This document shows positions 7,497 through 13,781 of a stretch of 44,537 bases of DNA, piece after piece. The position numbers and the translations under genes are program-made. The DNA comes from a virus: positions 1 through 44,537 of IMG/VR virus record IMGVR_UViG_3300021479_000032. The stretch is one strand, 5' to 3'. Within the stretch, counting starts at the first letter, position 1. Each line of letters opens with the position of its first letter. The notes beneath the pieces were generated by a model that was not told the DNA's origin, searched no databases, and saw nothing but the letters and a program-made list of their open reading frames with translations.

Positions 7497-7782
7497 CAAA
7501 CTTATATCGATAAAATATTTGTCAGAAGGTTTGTCAGAAACTTTGTCAGAAGATTTTATGCATCAGAATGATTGAAACGCAATAAATTAACCTATCTGAC
7601 AAAATTGACAAAAATAAAGCACTATTATTTATATAATATACTTTTTTTGCGCGAATGATATAGAATATTTGTCAGAAATGTCAGAAACGCTATAACTAAC
7701 TGGATATTAACAACTTACTTCTGACAAACTTCTCTGACAAATTTGGAGTTACCTATAAAGTTTGTCAGAAAAAATGTCAGAA
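7491..7782 (+). repeat. Iteron cluster, probable replication origin
   Basis: The 10-base unit TTTGTCAGAA occurs exactly at 7518, 7530, 7542, 7668 and 7761, and exactly inverted (TTCTGACAAA) at 7491 and 7719. One-or-two-mismatch copies are at 7594 (inverted), 7677, 7732 (inverted) and 7773. The first three direct copies have a 12-base period. A very AT-rich stretch (about 7605-7660) lies between the outer groups. The array fills the only gap between the SF3 initiator gene and the VRR-NUC nuclease gene. This layout is that of iteron-type origins recognised by a neighbouring initiator. The short frame crossing it is not a gene. Confidence 0.8.
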
Positions 7783-7821
7783 AGAATGTTTAAACATATA
7801 TTAATTTAAGACATAAAAATT

Positions 7822-8250
7822 ATGCAACTCACTGATAATCAGCAAAAACAATACAATTACCTACTTAATCTACTACGCCGCATCCCTAAATCTGAAATTC
7901 AACTTCAATCCAAATGCGCCGAACTGCTCTATTTCTTTTATCCGAACGATTGGAAACGCCTGGTCACAGTTCATAACAACTCTTTACGCGCGAATACGCA
8001 GGGTTTCGGGATAGTTCCGGGCGCATCTGATATGTATTGGTTGGCAGCGGAGGGGAAGACGATTTATATTGAGTTTAAAGAACCAGGAGGTAATGGGGGG
8101 CAATCAGAAAAGCAAATCAAATGGGAGGCACTTTGTAAGCGATTGGGGCATACATACCATATTTGCTGGAATGAAGTTTCCTTTTGGAAAATAATTGGGT
8201 TTAAACAGCCGGATGAGGCGGATATATTGAATTTAAAGTTGTTTGCGTGA
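7822..8250 (+). CDS. VRR-NUC domain nuclease
   Basis: A 142-residue protein with the VRR-NUC nuclease core: GIVPGASDMYW (Asp of the PD-(D/E)xK fold, about residue 73), IYIEFKEPGG (E-x-K, about 87-89), then QSEKQIKWEALCKRLGHTY with the conserved Gln and the closing strand. Stand-alone phage members of this family are structure-selective nucleases that can act as Holliday-junction resolvases. The N-terminal 40 residues are helical and basic. It starts about 40 bases after the last iteron. Its likely role is resolving replication or recombination intermediates before packaging. No terminator is evident behind it. Confidence 0.85.
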   Translation: MQLTDNQQKQYNYLLNLLRRIPKSEIQLQSKCAELLYFFYPNDWKRLVTVHNNSLRANTQGFGIVPGASDMYWLAAEGKTIYIEFKEPGGNGGQSEKQIKWEALCKRLGHTYHICWNEVSFWKIIGFKQPDEADILNLKLFA

Positions 8251-8491
8251 TTGGTAGAGTTGGACACTTCTATTTTTAAGAAGTAAAATGTTTAAACAAG
8301 TATTTTAACTAATGCGTGTTGAATATATTTTATGCTATTTTGGACGGCAATAATCCCCTTTTTATTCCCATATGCAACATGTTTCAAAAAACATCTACTC
8401 ACTGGGGAATATTAGTATATTAGCGATTTTTAAGCCATTACAGACCAGTTTTTTCAAGCGACAAAGTAGTAGGTCTCAAAATTCAACGCAT

Positions 8492-8517
8492 AAAAAAACC
8501 CGGTTGTTGGCCGGGTT
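8492..8517 (-). terminator. Leftward terminator of the lipoprotein operon
   Basis: Read on the minus strand, AACCCGG and CCGGGTT form a 7-bp stem with a 7-base loop, followed by a run of seven T. It lies 26 bases downstream of the lipoprotein stop. The rest of 8251-8491 shows no convincing gene on either strand; this is the convergence point of the rightward replication module and the leftward operon. Confidence 0.8.
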
Positions 8518-8542
8518 AAGGGGTGTTAGGGGGTGGATGTGG

Positions 8543-8659
8543 TTACGACCTATGAACTCCTTTTGCCAAATATCCGTAAGCGGGGCAAAGTTTATTTGAG
8601 CAGGAAGTAATGACGGCAACCGCCAGTAGTAGAGCGAGGATAATGATTAGATTTTTCAT
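8543..8659 (-). CDS. Very small lipoprotein (38 residues)
   Basis: A 38-residue protein. It starts MKN, continues with a Leu/Ile/Ala-rich hydrophobic core of about 14 residues and has a lipobox ending TSC at Cys20, followed by SNKLCPAYGY. This is a signal-peptidase II lipoprotein, and a Cys-Pro-Ala-Tyr motif shortly after the lipid-bearing Cys is common in tiny Bacteroidota lipoproteins. It is the third gene of a leftward operon, 4 bases after the RHH-like gene, and a terminator follows. In other phages small lipoproteins (for example T5 Llp) block the receptor against superinfection, so the same is possible here. The gene is shorter than usual annotation cut-offs. Confidence 0.72.
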   Translation of the reverse strand: MKNLIIILALLLAVAVITSCSNKLCPAYGYLAKGVHRS

Positions 8660-8663
8660 GATT

Positions 8664-8846
8664 TTAATATTGGTTTTTAAACTGTGTGTCTGAAATATGA
8701 GTAATCGGCCGTTTTGACTGCTCGGTTAATATAAACTCTGCGTAAGGCTTGAAGGATTTAAAACCCATTTCTAAGCCTTGTTTGATAAGTGCCAGGACAA
8801 CTTCATCCGGAAGCTGTATTAGACGGTTGTTTGGGCGTTTGGCCAT
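8664..8846 (-). CDS. Small RHH-like protein
   Basis: A 60-residue protein starting MAKRPNNR; the frame is open back to an ATG at 8882 (72 residues), but the 8846 start sits 4 bases after the upstream stop, as expected in a tight operon. The sequence has one short strand (RLIQLPDE) and two amphipathic helices (VVLALIKQGLEM and FKPYAEFILTEQ). That is the size and layout of ribbon-helix-helix or antitoxin-like proteins, and LKxYIEFxL-type helices are common in small Bacteroidota proteins of this kind. It could regulate its own operon through the palindrome at 9482-9500. Function not proven. Confidence 0.6.
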   Translation of the reverse strand: MAKRPNNRLIQLPDEVVLALIKQGLEMGFKSFKPYAEFILTEQSKRPITHISDTQFKNQY

Positions 8847-8850
8847 TGGT

Positions 8851-9435
8851 TTATAAATAAAAGTCCGATGTTTTTGGCTCATCCCATCCGTAGTATTTTT
8901 TACCTGCCATTGTGGTAGCTTTAAAGTATTGATGATCTTCCAACCTTGTAAAGTTACGGGGCGTATTTAATTCACAACCTTCATAAACCCGCAATACCTT
9001 AAAGTTTACTTTTCTACCATAATTTCCGCTGTAATCGTGATCCCACTCGTAATAAAAACCCTTAACAATTGTTTCTTTTTTTACAGCGAGTTCTGTCTGT
9101 ATTTGTTCGGTGGTCGCACATTCATTAACGAACATAATGTCCATCCACTCTTTAGTTAGATAATCTACATCATCTTGGCAAAAAAAGAATGTTCTGCCCA
9201 TTATGCTTCCTGATTTACCCTTGTAAAATCCGGAGTGGTGCCATTCAGGCTCACGACCGCGCAATAGTTTAAATGCGCTTATTACTTCTTTGGCAGATGC
9301 TTTTAAGTTGCCTTTAAGTTTTAATGTTTTAGAAATTAATTTAGCCACTTCGCCAGCTGTGTACTTTGTTTGTGATGCGATGAAGTGCCTTTCAGAAACT
9401 ACTTTAGTTGAGAGGCCGATTTGATTTGCTAACAT
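8851..9435 (-). CDS. Hypothetical protein heading the leftward operon
   Basis: A 194-residue soluble protein and the first gene of the leftward operon, 80 bases downstream of a TACATTTG promoter. The N-terminal half is basic and helical (YTAGEVAKLISKTLKLKG, then a KEVISAFKLLRGREP segment) and may be a DNA-binding or SAM-like region. The C-terminal half is rich in aromatic and charged residues (FYYEWDHDYSGNYGRK, KYYGWDEPK). No catalytic motif, signal peptide or membrane span is seen. I do not recognise the family. Strand and operon context suggest an accessory or host-interaction role rather than a virion part. Confidence 0.7.
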   Translation of the reverse strand: MLANQIGLSTKVVSERHFIASQTKYTAGEVAKLISKTLKLKGNLKASAKEVISAFKLLRGREPEWHHSGFYKGKSGSIMGRTFFFCQDDVDYLTKEWMDIMFVNECATTEQIQTELAVKKETIVKGFYYEWDHDYSGNYGRKVNFKVLRVYEGCELNTPRNFTRLEDHQYFKATTMAGKKYYGWDEPKTSDFYL

Positions 9436-9477
9436 GTCTTTAATTTTAAATATTTAATAATCTATTGTTTAACAGCA

Positions 9478-9503
9478 CAAATGTATATAAAGTATATACA
9501 CAA
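9478..9503 (-). promoter_or_regulatory. Promoter with overlapping palindromic operator for the leftward operon
   Basis: On the minus strand TACATTTG (9485-9478) is a consensus -7 element, with TTG 15 bases upstream (9503-9501). A perfect inverted repeat, TGTATATA-aag-TATATACA at 9482-9500, covers the -7 box and the spacer, so a bound repressor would block transcription. A second motif, TTATCAT, is repeated directly just upstream. Candidate ligands are the small RHH-like protein of the operon or the Cro/CI-type regulator at 10433. Confidence 0.6.
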
Positions 9504-9950
9504 TTTATCATTATAACTATTTATCATAGATTAAGCATAGTAATTTGGGTTAGGTTATAACTATATGTTATACATTAGCGCCGGGCGTAAATAGGGTAGG
9601 GGAGGAGTTGTTACAACCAAGTTGCATCTGATTTTCAAGCACTTAAATCTCTTAGTTAACATAAGGTTTCTTATGGGACTGTATAGTAGGTTAAAACAGG
9701 TCGTCAGGGTGTTGTATTGATTTTAGTTTTATACGGGTGAAATTGCGTAGACCATTTGCCTATCATCTCATTTATAACACTGGCTTAATCGCGCTACCTG
9801 TTCACTTTTAGTTCATTTTCCGCGTGTTACCTTTCGCCTGGTTTATTCCAAAAAGATTTTAGAGGGTACCCCGGTCGAATAGGTATTAACCCATTGCAGG
9901 GGGTGCCGGTTCCTGCGCGATAGGGGGTAATCCCATAAACTTACACCCAT
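9504..9950. other. About 450 bases without a recognisable gene
   Basis: No frame on either strand has a credible start, composition or neighbour coupling. I see TTATCAT direct repeats near the left edge, and G-rich patches (GGGTAGGGGAGG, GCAGGGGGTGCCGG). A short GGTCGAATAGG recalls a tRNA T-arm, but no cloverleaf can be built around it. It could hold regulatory DNA, a non-coding RNA or decayed sequence. Confidence 0.4.
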
Positions 9951-9978
9951 AAAAAATCCCGCTACTTGTGATAGCAGG
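9951..9978 (-). terminator. Leftward terminator after the 114-residue gene
   Basis: On the minus strand CCTGCTA and TAGCGGG pair (one mismatch) around a 7-base loop and are followed by six T residues. It lies 26 bases past the stop of the leftward gene at 10005-10349 and is the main support that this gene is real. Confidence 0.6.
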
Positions 9979-10004
9979 TTGGGTAATATACGGTAAAGCC
10001 AATA

Positions 10005-10349
10005 TTACAACGCTCCGATTACGGTTGCGTAGCTCTCAATCAAATAAATAGTTGATTGCTGAACCTGTGCGCCCGTCCAATATTGAACATCCACGGCACA
10101 ACCAGCGGCGGTGTAACGACCTGGAGTGTACGGGTATGGCCCACCGATAATGTTTTGCGTCAATAGTGTATACACGGGTGATGGTGACTGCGGATATGGG
10201 TCTGCTTTTGTAATTGCCCCGCAAGGAGGGAATGGTGACTGGCTGCCCGGACGTAATCCGTCTACGGTTGCTGCCAGGTGTACTTGCTGTGCGCCTGCTA
10301 ATGCCATTTTAAGTGAGCCGGGGGTTTGATCGGCTAAGTAAAGGTACAT
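10005..10349 (-). CDS. Pro/Gly/Tyr-rich hypothetical protein
   Basis: A 114-residue protein starting MYLYLADQTPGSLKMA. The frame is open to 10520, but the upstream part crosses the promoter and start of the opposite-strand regulator and is AT-rich, so I use ATG 10349. The protein is rich in Pro, Gly and Tyr (DPYPQSPSPVY, IIGGPYPYTPGRYT) and ends in a strand-like STIYLIESYATVIGAL. No membrane span or catalytic motif is seen. A minus-strand terminator follows. It is isolated between a gene-free stretch and a divergent regulator, so it may be a late accessory gene. Family unknown; moderate confidence that it is coding. Confidence 0.5.
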   Translation of the reverse strand: MYLYLADQTPGSLKMALAGAQQVHLAATVDGLRPGSQSPFPPCGAITKADPYPQSPSPVYTLLTQNIIGGPYPYTPGRYTAAGCAVDVQYWTGAQVQQSTIYLIESYATVIGAL

Positions 10350-10399
10350 GACAGGGGAAGAAAAGTTCAGATATATTTTTCTATACGGATTATTATAGT

Positions 10400-10407
10400 T
10401 ATGTTTG
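10400..10407 (+). promoter_or_regulatory. TATGTTTG promoter element of the Cro/CI-type gene
   Basis: TATGTTTG matches TAnnTTTG and ends 25 bases before ATG 10433. Because transcription would begin near 10413, the in-frame ATG at 10409 cannot be the start, which fixes the gene start at 10433. Confidence 0.5.
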
Positions 10408-10432
10408 GATGCCGGTGCGTAATCGGCTATAT

Positions 10433-10630
10433 ATGAAAGAAAAGTTATCATTGGGTGACCAGTTAAAAAGGGCGCGTGAGGCGGCGGGAATGACACAAAT
10501 AGAGTTGTTTGAGAAGTCACGGGTGTCGCTGTTCACTATTTCGCAGTTAGAGAATAACCACACAAAGAATGTAAGCACACACACCTTGCGCGGGTTGCAG
10601 TATGCTTTGGGTATAGTATTTGAGATATGA
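10433..10630 (+). CDS. Cro/CI-type (XRE family) helix-turn-helix regulator
   Basis: A 65-residue single-domain DNA-binding protein. Residues about 8-60 follow the XRE pattern: LGDQLKRAREAAGMTQIELFEKSRVS, then the recognition helix TISQLENN, then THTLRGLQYALGI. It lacks the C-terminal oligomerisation or cleavage domain of full CI repressors, so it resembles Cro or small host-type regulators. Its stop overlaps the next ATG (ATGA). A divergent gene lies upstream, so it may control both directions and possibly the operator at 9482-9500. In the absence of an integrase, a role in lysogeny is uncertain. Confidence 0.85.
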   Translation: MKEKLSLGDQLKRAREAAGMTQIELFEKSRVSLFTISQLENNHTKNVSTHTLRGLQYALGIVFEI

Positions 10631-10815
10631 CCACAAAAGAAATAGCTGAACTACGACAATTGTGCAAGGACGAGGTTGACCACGACTTTGTGACGGCGTT
10701 AAAGAAAATATCAGCGACTGGCGGGCGGGAAATCGACCCGTATATGTATATGGCGGTAGCGCCGGAGTTTGAATTAGCGTGGCGTGAGTACATAAAGGAA
10801 GGGGTGGCACAATGA
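10627..10815 (+). CDS. Small hypothetical protein coupled to the regulator
   Basis: A 62-residue protein with an ATGA overlap to the regulator. It is mostly helical and acidic (TTKEIAELRQLCKDEVDHDF, then WREYIKEG) with no Cys pair or membrane segment. I recognise no family. The coupling suggests that it is made with the regulator and may modulate it, in the manner of small partner proteins in two-gene regulatory cassettes, but this is inference. Confidence 0.6.
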   Translation: MTTKEIAELRQLCKDEVDHDFVTALKKISATGGREIDPYMYMAVAPEFELAWREYIKEGVAQ

Positions 10816-10891
10816 AAAACCGCCGCCAATTTTGGCTATCCATACGACCGGTAGGGAAGTGTACATTGAACCGCAAATATAATTCGACACT

Positions 10892-10899
10892 TATATTTG
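10892..10899 (+). promoter_or_regulatory. TATATTTG promoter for the glycan-modification block
   Basis: An exact TAnnTTTG match 40 bases before the first glycosyltransferase ATG (10940), in a 124-base gap. It would drive the overlapping block that runs to 14749 and perhaps on to 16712. Confidence 0.45.
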
Positions 10900-10939
10900 G
10901 CTGGTCTGTTTGTTTGAGGGTGTTTGGGAGGGATGTGTT

Positions 10940-11677
10940 ATGAGCCTTATCATCCAGTGTATCTACGCCACAAAGGACAATAAAAAGCTTCCTATCGTAA
11001 AACAGTGTATTAAGTCGCTCATGGCGACGGTGGATTTGAATAAACACCGCTGGGTAATTGTGAATAACTCGTGTGACATGGAGACGCAGGGGTATTTAGA
11101 TGCGCTTTCACATCACATGAATATCACTATTCACCACTTGCCGGAAAACGTCGGTACGGCGCGGGGGATAAATATCGGGTTGCGGACAAGGCAGCCGGGC
11201 GAAATGTGCATCAAATGCGACGATGACCTGACATGGTCGGTATCCGGGTGGGTTGAACAACTCGAAAAGTATTGCAAGGGTAATATTGGTATTTTAGGAT
11301 TGAAGCGTGACGATATTTGGCAACGGACCGACCATGAGAATTTGAATTACCGGACTAAAATGGAAGGGAAGTTGGAGATATGTCCCGATATTATGGGAAC
11401 GTGCACGGCTTATAACCCGGCGATGCTGGATAAAGTAGGACTGCTTACGCAGCCGGGTTTGTACGGATTTGACGATACAATATTCTCTGTTCGTTCAATA
11501 GCGGCGGGTTTTCGGAATGCCTTTTTGCCGCACATAAAAATTACTAATCTTGATAAGGGTGGCACAGAATACACCGAGTGGAAGAAGTGGGAGGCCGGGC
11601 GACGATTGGTTGAGGCAGGGGAATATATGGAAATGATTAAAAACGGGATAATAAGTTATTTTTATGATGGAGATTAG
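10940..11677 (+). CDS. GT-A fold (family 2-like) glycosyltransferase
   Basis: A 245-residue protein. The N-terminus is a typical GT-A Rossmann-like start (LIIQCIYATKDNKKLP, then RWVIVNNSCD), followed by the family 2 motif LPENVGTARGIN and a DxD-type metal site in IKCDDDLTW near residue 95. These bind a nucleotide-sugar and a divalent metal. The C-terminal part (GFDDTIFSVRSIAAGF) matches the acceptor-side acidic motif. ATG 10940 is preferred over an upstream TTG that lies close behind the promoter. The stop overlaps the next gene by 14 bases. It probably adds a sugar to a virion or host-surface glycan. Confidence 0.85.
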   Translation: MSLIIQCIYATKDNKKLPIVKQCIKSLMATVDLNKHRWVIVNNSCDMETQGYLDALSHHMNITIHHLPENVGTARGINIGLRTRQPGEMCIKCDDDLTWSVSGWVEQLEKYCKGNIGILGLKRDDIWQRTDHENLNYRTKMEGKLEICPDIMGTCTAYNPAMLDKVGLLTQPGLYGFDDTIFSVRSIAAGFRNAFLPHIKITNLDKGGTEYTEWKKWEAGRRLVEAGEYMEMIKNGIISYFYDGD

Positions 11678-12326
11678 TAAAACGACAACTATATTAGCTT
11701 ATACAGCAGAACCCAAAAGGTATCTTATCGAAGGAGATTCGGGCGAATACGAATTTTTAACCGAAGCGGTCGAACTGAGTAAAGATGTGCCCGGTATGTG
11801 CATAGAAATTGGCTTGCGTCGTGGATTGGGAACTAAAACCATTATTGATGCAGTGCGCCAATATTGCCCTGCTAAAATAATTGTTGCAGTCGACCCATAC
11901 GGATCAATATTGTATAAACCCCGTGACCACATGCCTGAATGCCGATTAGATTATACCAACCAGATGAAAGCTGAAACACTGTCGGCGATATGGGCGTATG
12001 TGGCAGAAAACCCGGTCAGGTTTGATTATTATCCCATGACTGACGCGGAGTATTTTGAAAGGTTTTGGGATTGCGTGCCACTATACGATGTTTTTACAAG
12101 TGAAGGTAATAAATATTCAGTAGTTCACCTTGACGGCCCGCATGGTTTAACCGAAGTAAACCATGAAATTGATTGGTTTGCAGAAAGAATGTTGCCGGGC
12201 TCTATCCTGGTAATTGATGATATTACGCCGGATTTTATACCAATCGAAAAGGTAGAAGAACACATGGGCGATAGGTTTGAGTTAGTTAAGAAGGGGATTA
12301 AAAAGGGAATATGGAGAAGAAAGTAG
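11664..12326 (+). CDS. Class I SAM-dependent methyltransferase
   Basis: A 220-residue protein (start ATG 11664, or 11667 directly after). It has the SAM-binding glycine loop in MCIEIGLRRGLGTKT, an acidic strand end IVAVDPYGS, and the motif VVHLDGPHGLTEVNHEIDWF followed by PGSILVIDDI. That is the pattern of Methyltransf_24-type O-methyltransferases acting on sugars or small acceptors. It overlaps the glycosyltransferase before it and the tiny membrane protein after it. A sugar or glycolipid substrate is likely from context; no nucleic-acid methylase motif is present. Confidence 0.82.
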   Translation: MMEISKTTTILAYTAEPKRYLIEGDSGEYEFLTEAVELSKDVPGMCIEIGLRRGLGTKTIIDAVRQYCPAKIIVAVDPYGSILYKPRDHMPECRLDYTNQMKAETLSAIWAYVAENPVRFDYYPMTDAEYFERFWDCVPLYDVFTSEGNKYSVVHLDGPHGLTEVNHEIDWFAERMLPGSILVIDDITPDFIPIEKVEEHMGDRFELVKKGIKKGIWRRK

Positions 12327-12442
12327 AAAATAAGTCCGCATGGCATAAGTTTAATAGGTATCTTAATGACCATATTGGCGTTATAATGGTTTGGTATTTT
12401 TTGGTTCAGTTAATACACTTCATTTTAAAATGCTTAAAGTAA
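12311..12442 (+). CDS. Tiny membrane protein inside the glycan block
   Basis: A 43-residue frame overlapping both neighbours (16 bases upstream, 13 bases downstream). It has a charged N-terminus (MEKKVENKSAWHKF) and one hydrophobic helix (IGVIMVWYFLVQLIHFI). It fills the only gap in an otherwise overlapping run of genes, which argues for real coding. It could anchor the modification enzymes at the membrane. No family recognised. Confidence 0.45.
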   Translation: MEKKVENKSAWHKFNRYLNDHIGVIMVWYFLVQLIHFILKCLK

Positions 12443-13080
12443 TCACCGTAATTTCAAATACCGAAGAACCCGGATTTAAACTATTAGGCGAATCGTTAGT
12501 AAAACATGGTTGGGATACTACCGCATTAGCTGTTCAATGGCGTGGATTTGGAACAAAACTTATTGCAATTTACCGATACTTACAAGACAATTTAGAAATA
12601 GACCGTTTCATTTTTTGCGACGGACACGATGTTGTGGCGCTCGGCCCTCCAGTTGAATTTGAAAGAAATTTGGAACACCCTGATAAAATGTTAGTATCAG
12701 CAGAGCGCGGATGCTGGCCACCGACAATGCAACAATATGCAAGTTATTACGAACCATTAGAAGCACACGGATGGAACTATGTCAACAGTGGGCTGTATTA
12801 TACCCCTACAAGTATTTTTATGGCTATGATGGAGCGTAACATGCCAAAATATGAATCTGACGATCAGGAATGGCTGGCAATGAACTTTTTATTTAATGAC
12901 GAGGCTGAAATACGAATGGACAGGAACTGTAACGTTTTTCAATCATATAGTTTCGTTCAGGATGATGATTATATTTACCGGGAAGGAGTTTTGGTAAATG
13001 CAAAAACCTGTACAACACCATGCTTTGTGCATGGGAATGGTCGCACAAACATGGAAAAAGTTTATAATTTAATAAAATGA
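12430..13080 (+). CDS. Glycosyltransferase of the PLOD / procollagen glycosyltransferase-like type
   Basis: A 216-residue protein. Features of the PLOD-type glycosyltransferase domain are IDRFIFCDGHDVV (acidic metal-binding site), an SAERGCWPP segment, YVNSGLYYTPTSIF and the acidic SDDQEWLAMNFLF, then DRNCNVFQS. Such domains occur in eukaryotic collagen glycosyltransferases and in large viruses and phages, where they glycosylate proteins. The longer frame back to 12391 lies inside the tiny membrane gene, so I use ATG 12430. The stop overlaps the next gene by 4 bases. It is the best candidate here for modifying a virion protein. Confidence 0.8.
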   Translation: MLKVITVISNTEEPGFKLLGESLVKHGWDTTALAVQWRGFGTKLIAIYRYLQDNLEIDRFIFCDGHDVVALGPPVEFERNLEHPDKMLVSAERGCWPPTMQQYASYYEPLEAHGWNYVNSGLYYTPTSIFMAMMERNMPKYESDDQEWLAMNFLFNDEAEIRMDRNCNVFQSYSFVQDDDYIYREGVLVNAKTCTTPCFVHGNGRTNMEKVYNLIK

Positions 13081-13781
13081 CCTTAGAAACTTTAAAATCA
13101 GAGTGGCATGATACCGAGGAATATCATAAGCACATAAATGAGCTATTCGCTCAGTTGGTTGACGCCGACCCGGAATTAAAAGCACATCGGGATTTTGTGC
13201 AAAACAATGTATTCGGCTTTGGGGAGCGATCATTTTGGTGGTTGTGGAAGCTTATTTTTGAGGGACTGCCCGACAACGCCAGGATGCTTGAAATAGGGCT
13301 ATTTAAGGGTGCGACGGTATCTCTATGGAGATTGTTAAGCCCGACCGCAGATATCGCCGCCATAAGCCCCATGGATGGCGCCGGGCTTGAATGGAAAGAC
13401 GATGACTATCGGCAGCATGTAAAAACCATACACGAGCGCTTTAATCAATCTTATCCCAAAATTTTCGAGGGATTGTCTACCGACAGAGGTATAAAGGCGA
13501 TGTTTGGTATGGAATATCGCTACGGTTTGGATTTGCTATACATTGACGGCTCACATGAGTATGCTGATGTAAAGTTAGATTTTGGATGGTATGCACCGTA
13601 TGTAAAATCGGGTGGCTTTTTGGTTGTTGACGACTGCTGCTGTGACTTACATGAACCATTTGGTTACTTTCAAGGGATATCTGATGTTCAAAAAGCATTC
13701 GACGAATATATGTTAGAGCATAGTGACAAGTGGGAATTTGTATTTAATGTAGTTCACCTCCGGGTAATGAGAAAACTATGA
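13077..13781 (+). CDS. Class I SAM-dependent methyltransferase (second copy)
   Basis: A 234-residue protein with RMLEIGLFKGATVSLWRLL (SAM loop, about residues 68-86), then GLDLLYIDGSHEYADVKLDF and KSGGFLVVDDC. This is the same Methyltransf_24-like pattern as the gene at 11664, but the sequences are too different for a recent duplication. A Cys run (DDCCCD) follows the last acidic strand. In some phage and bacterial glycan clusters enzymes of this kind cap or decorate sugars. It overlaps both neighbours by 4 bases. Confidence 0.82.
   Translation: MTLETLKSEWHDTEEYHKHINELFAQLVDADPELKAHRDFVQNNVFGFGERSFWWLWKLIFEGLPDNARMLEIGLFKGATVSLWRLLSPTADIAAISPMDGAGLEWKDDDYRQHVKTIHERFNQSYPKIFEGLSTDRGIKAMFGMEYRYGLDLLYIDGSHEYADVKLDFGWYAPYVKSGGFLVVDDCCCDLHEPFGYFQGISDVQKAFDEYMLEHSDKWEFVFNVVHLRVMRKL

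Noticed and set aside
7393-7575. 60-residue frame crossing the end of the SF3 helicase gene
   Set aside because: It is produced by the iteron repeats and the overlapping helicase sequence.
8372-8599. Rightward frame of 75 residues
   Set aside because: It reads through the minus-strand terminator and across the lipoprotein gene; no coupling, composition or promoter supports it.
9860-9945. Possible tRNA suggested by GGTCGAATAGG
   Set aside because: No acceptor stem or anticodon arm can be folded around it on either strand.
10126-10329. Rightward frame of 67 residues, Gly/Cys-rich
   Set aside because: It is the mirror of the leftward Pro/Tyr-rich gene, which has a matching terminator.
10433-10815. 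Lysogeny module
   Set aside because: A Cro/CI-type regulator alone is weak evidence; no integrase, excisionase, partition gene or attachment repeat was found.
10812-10943. 43-residue rightward frame with ATGA overlaps at both ends
   Set aside because: The overlaps are tempting, but the frame contains the promoter of the glycosyltransferase block and its sequence looks like translated regulatory DNA.
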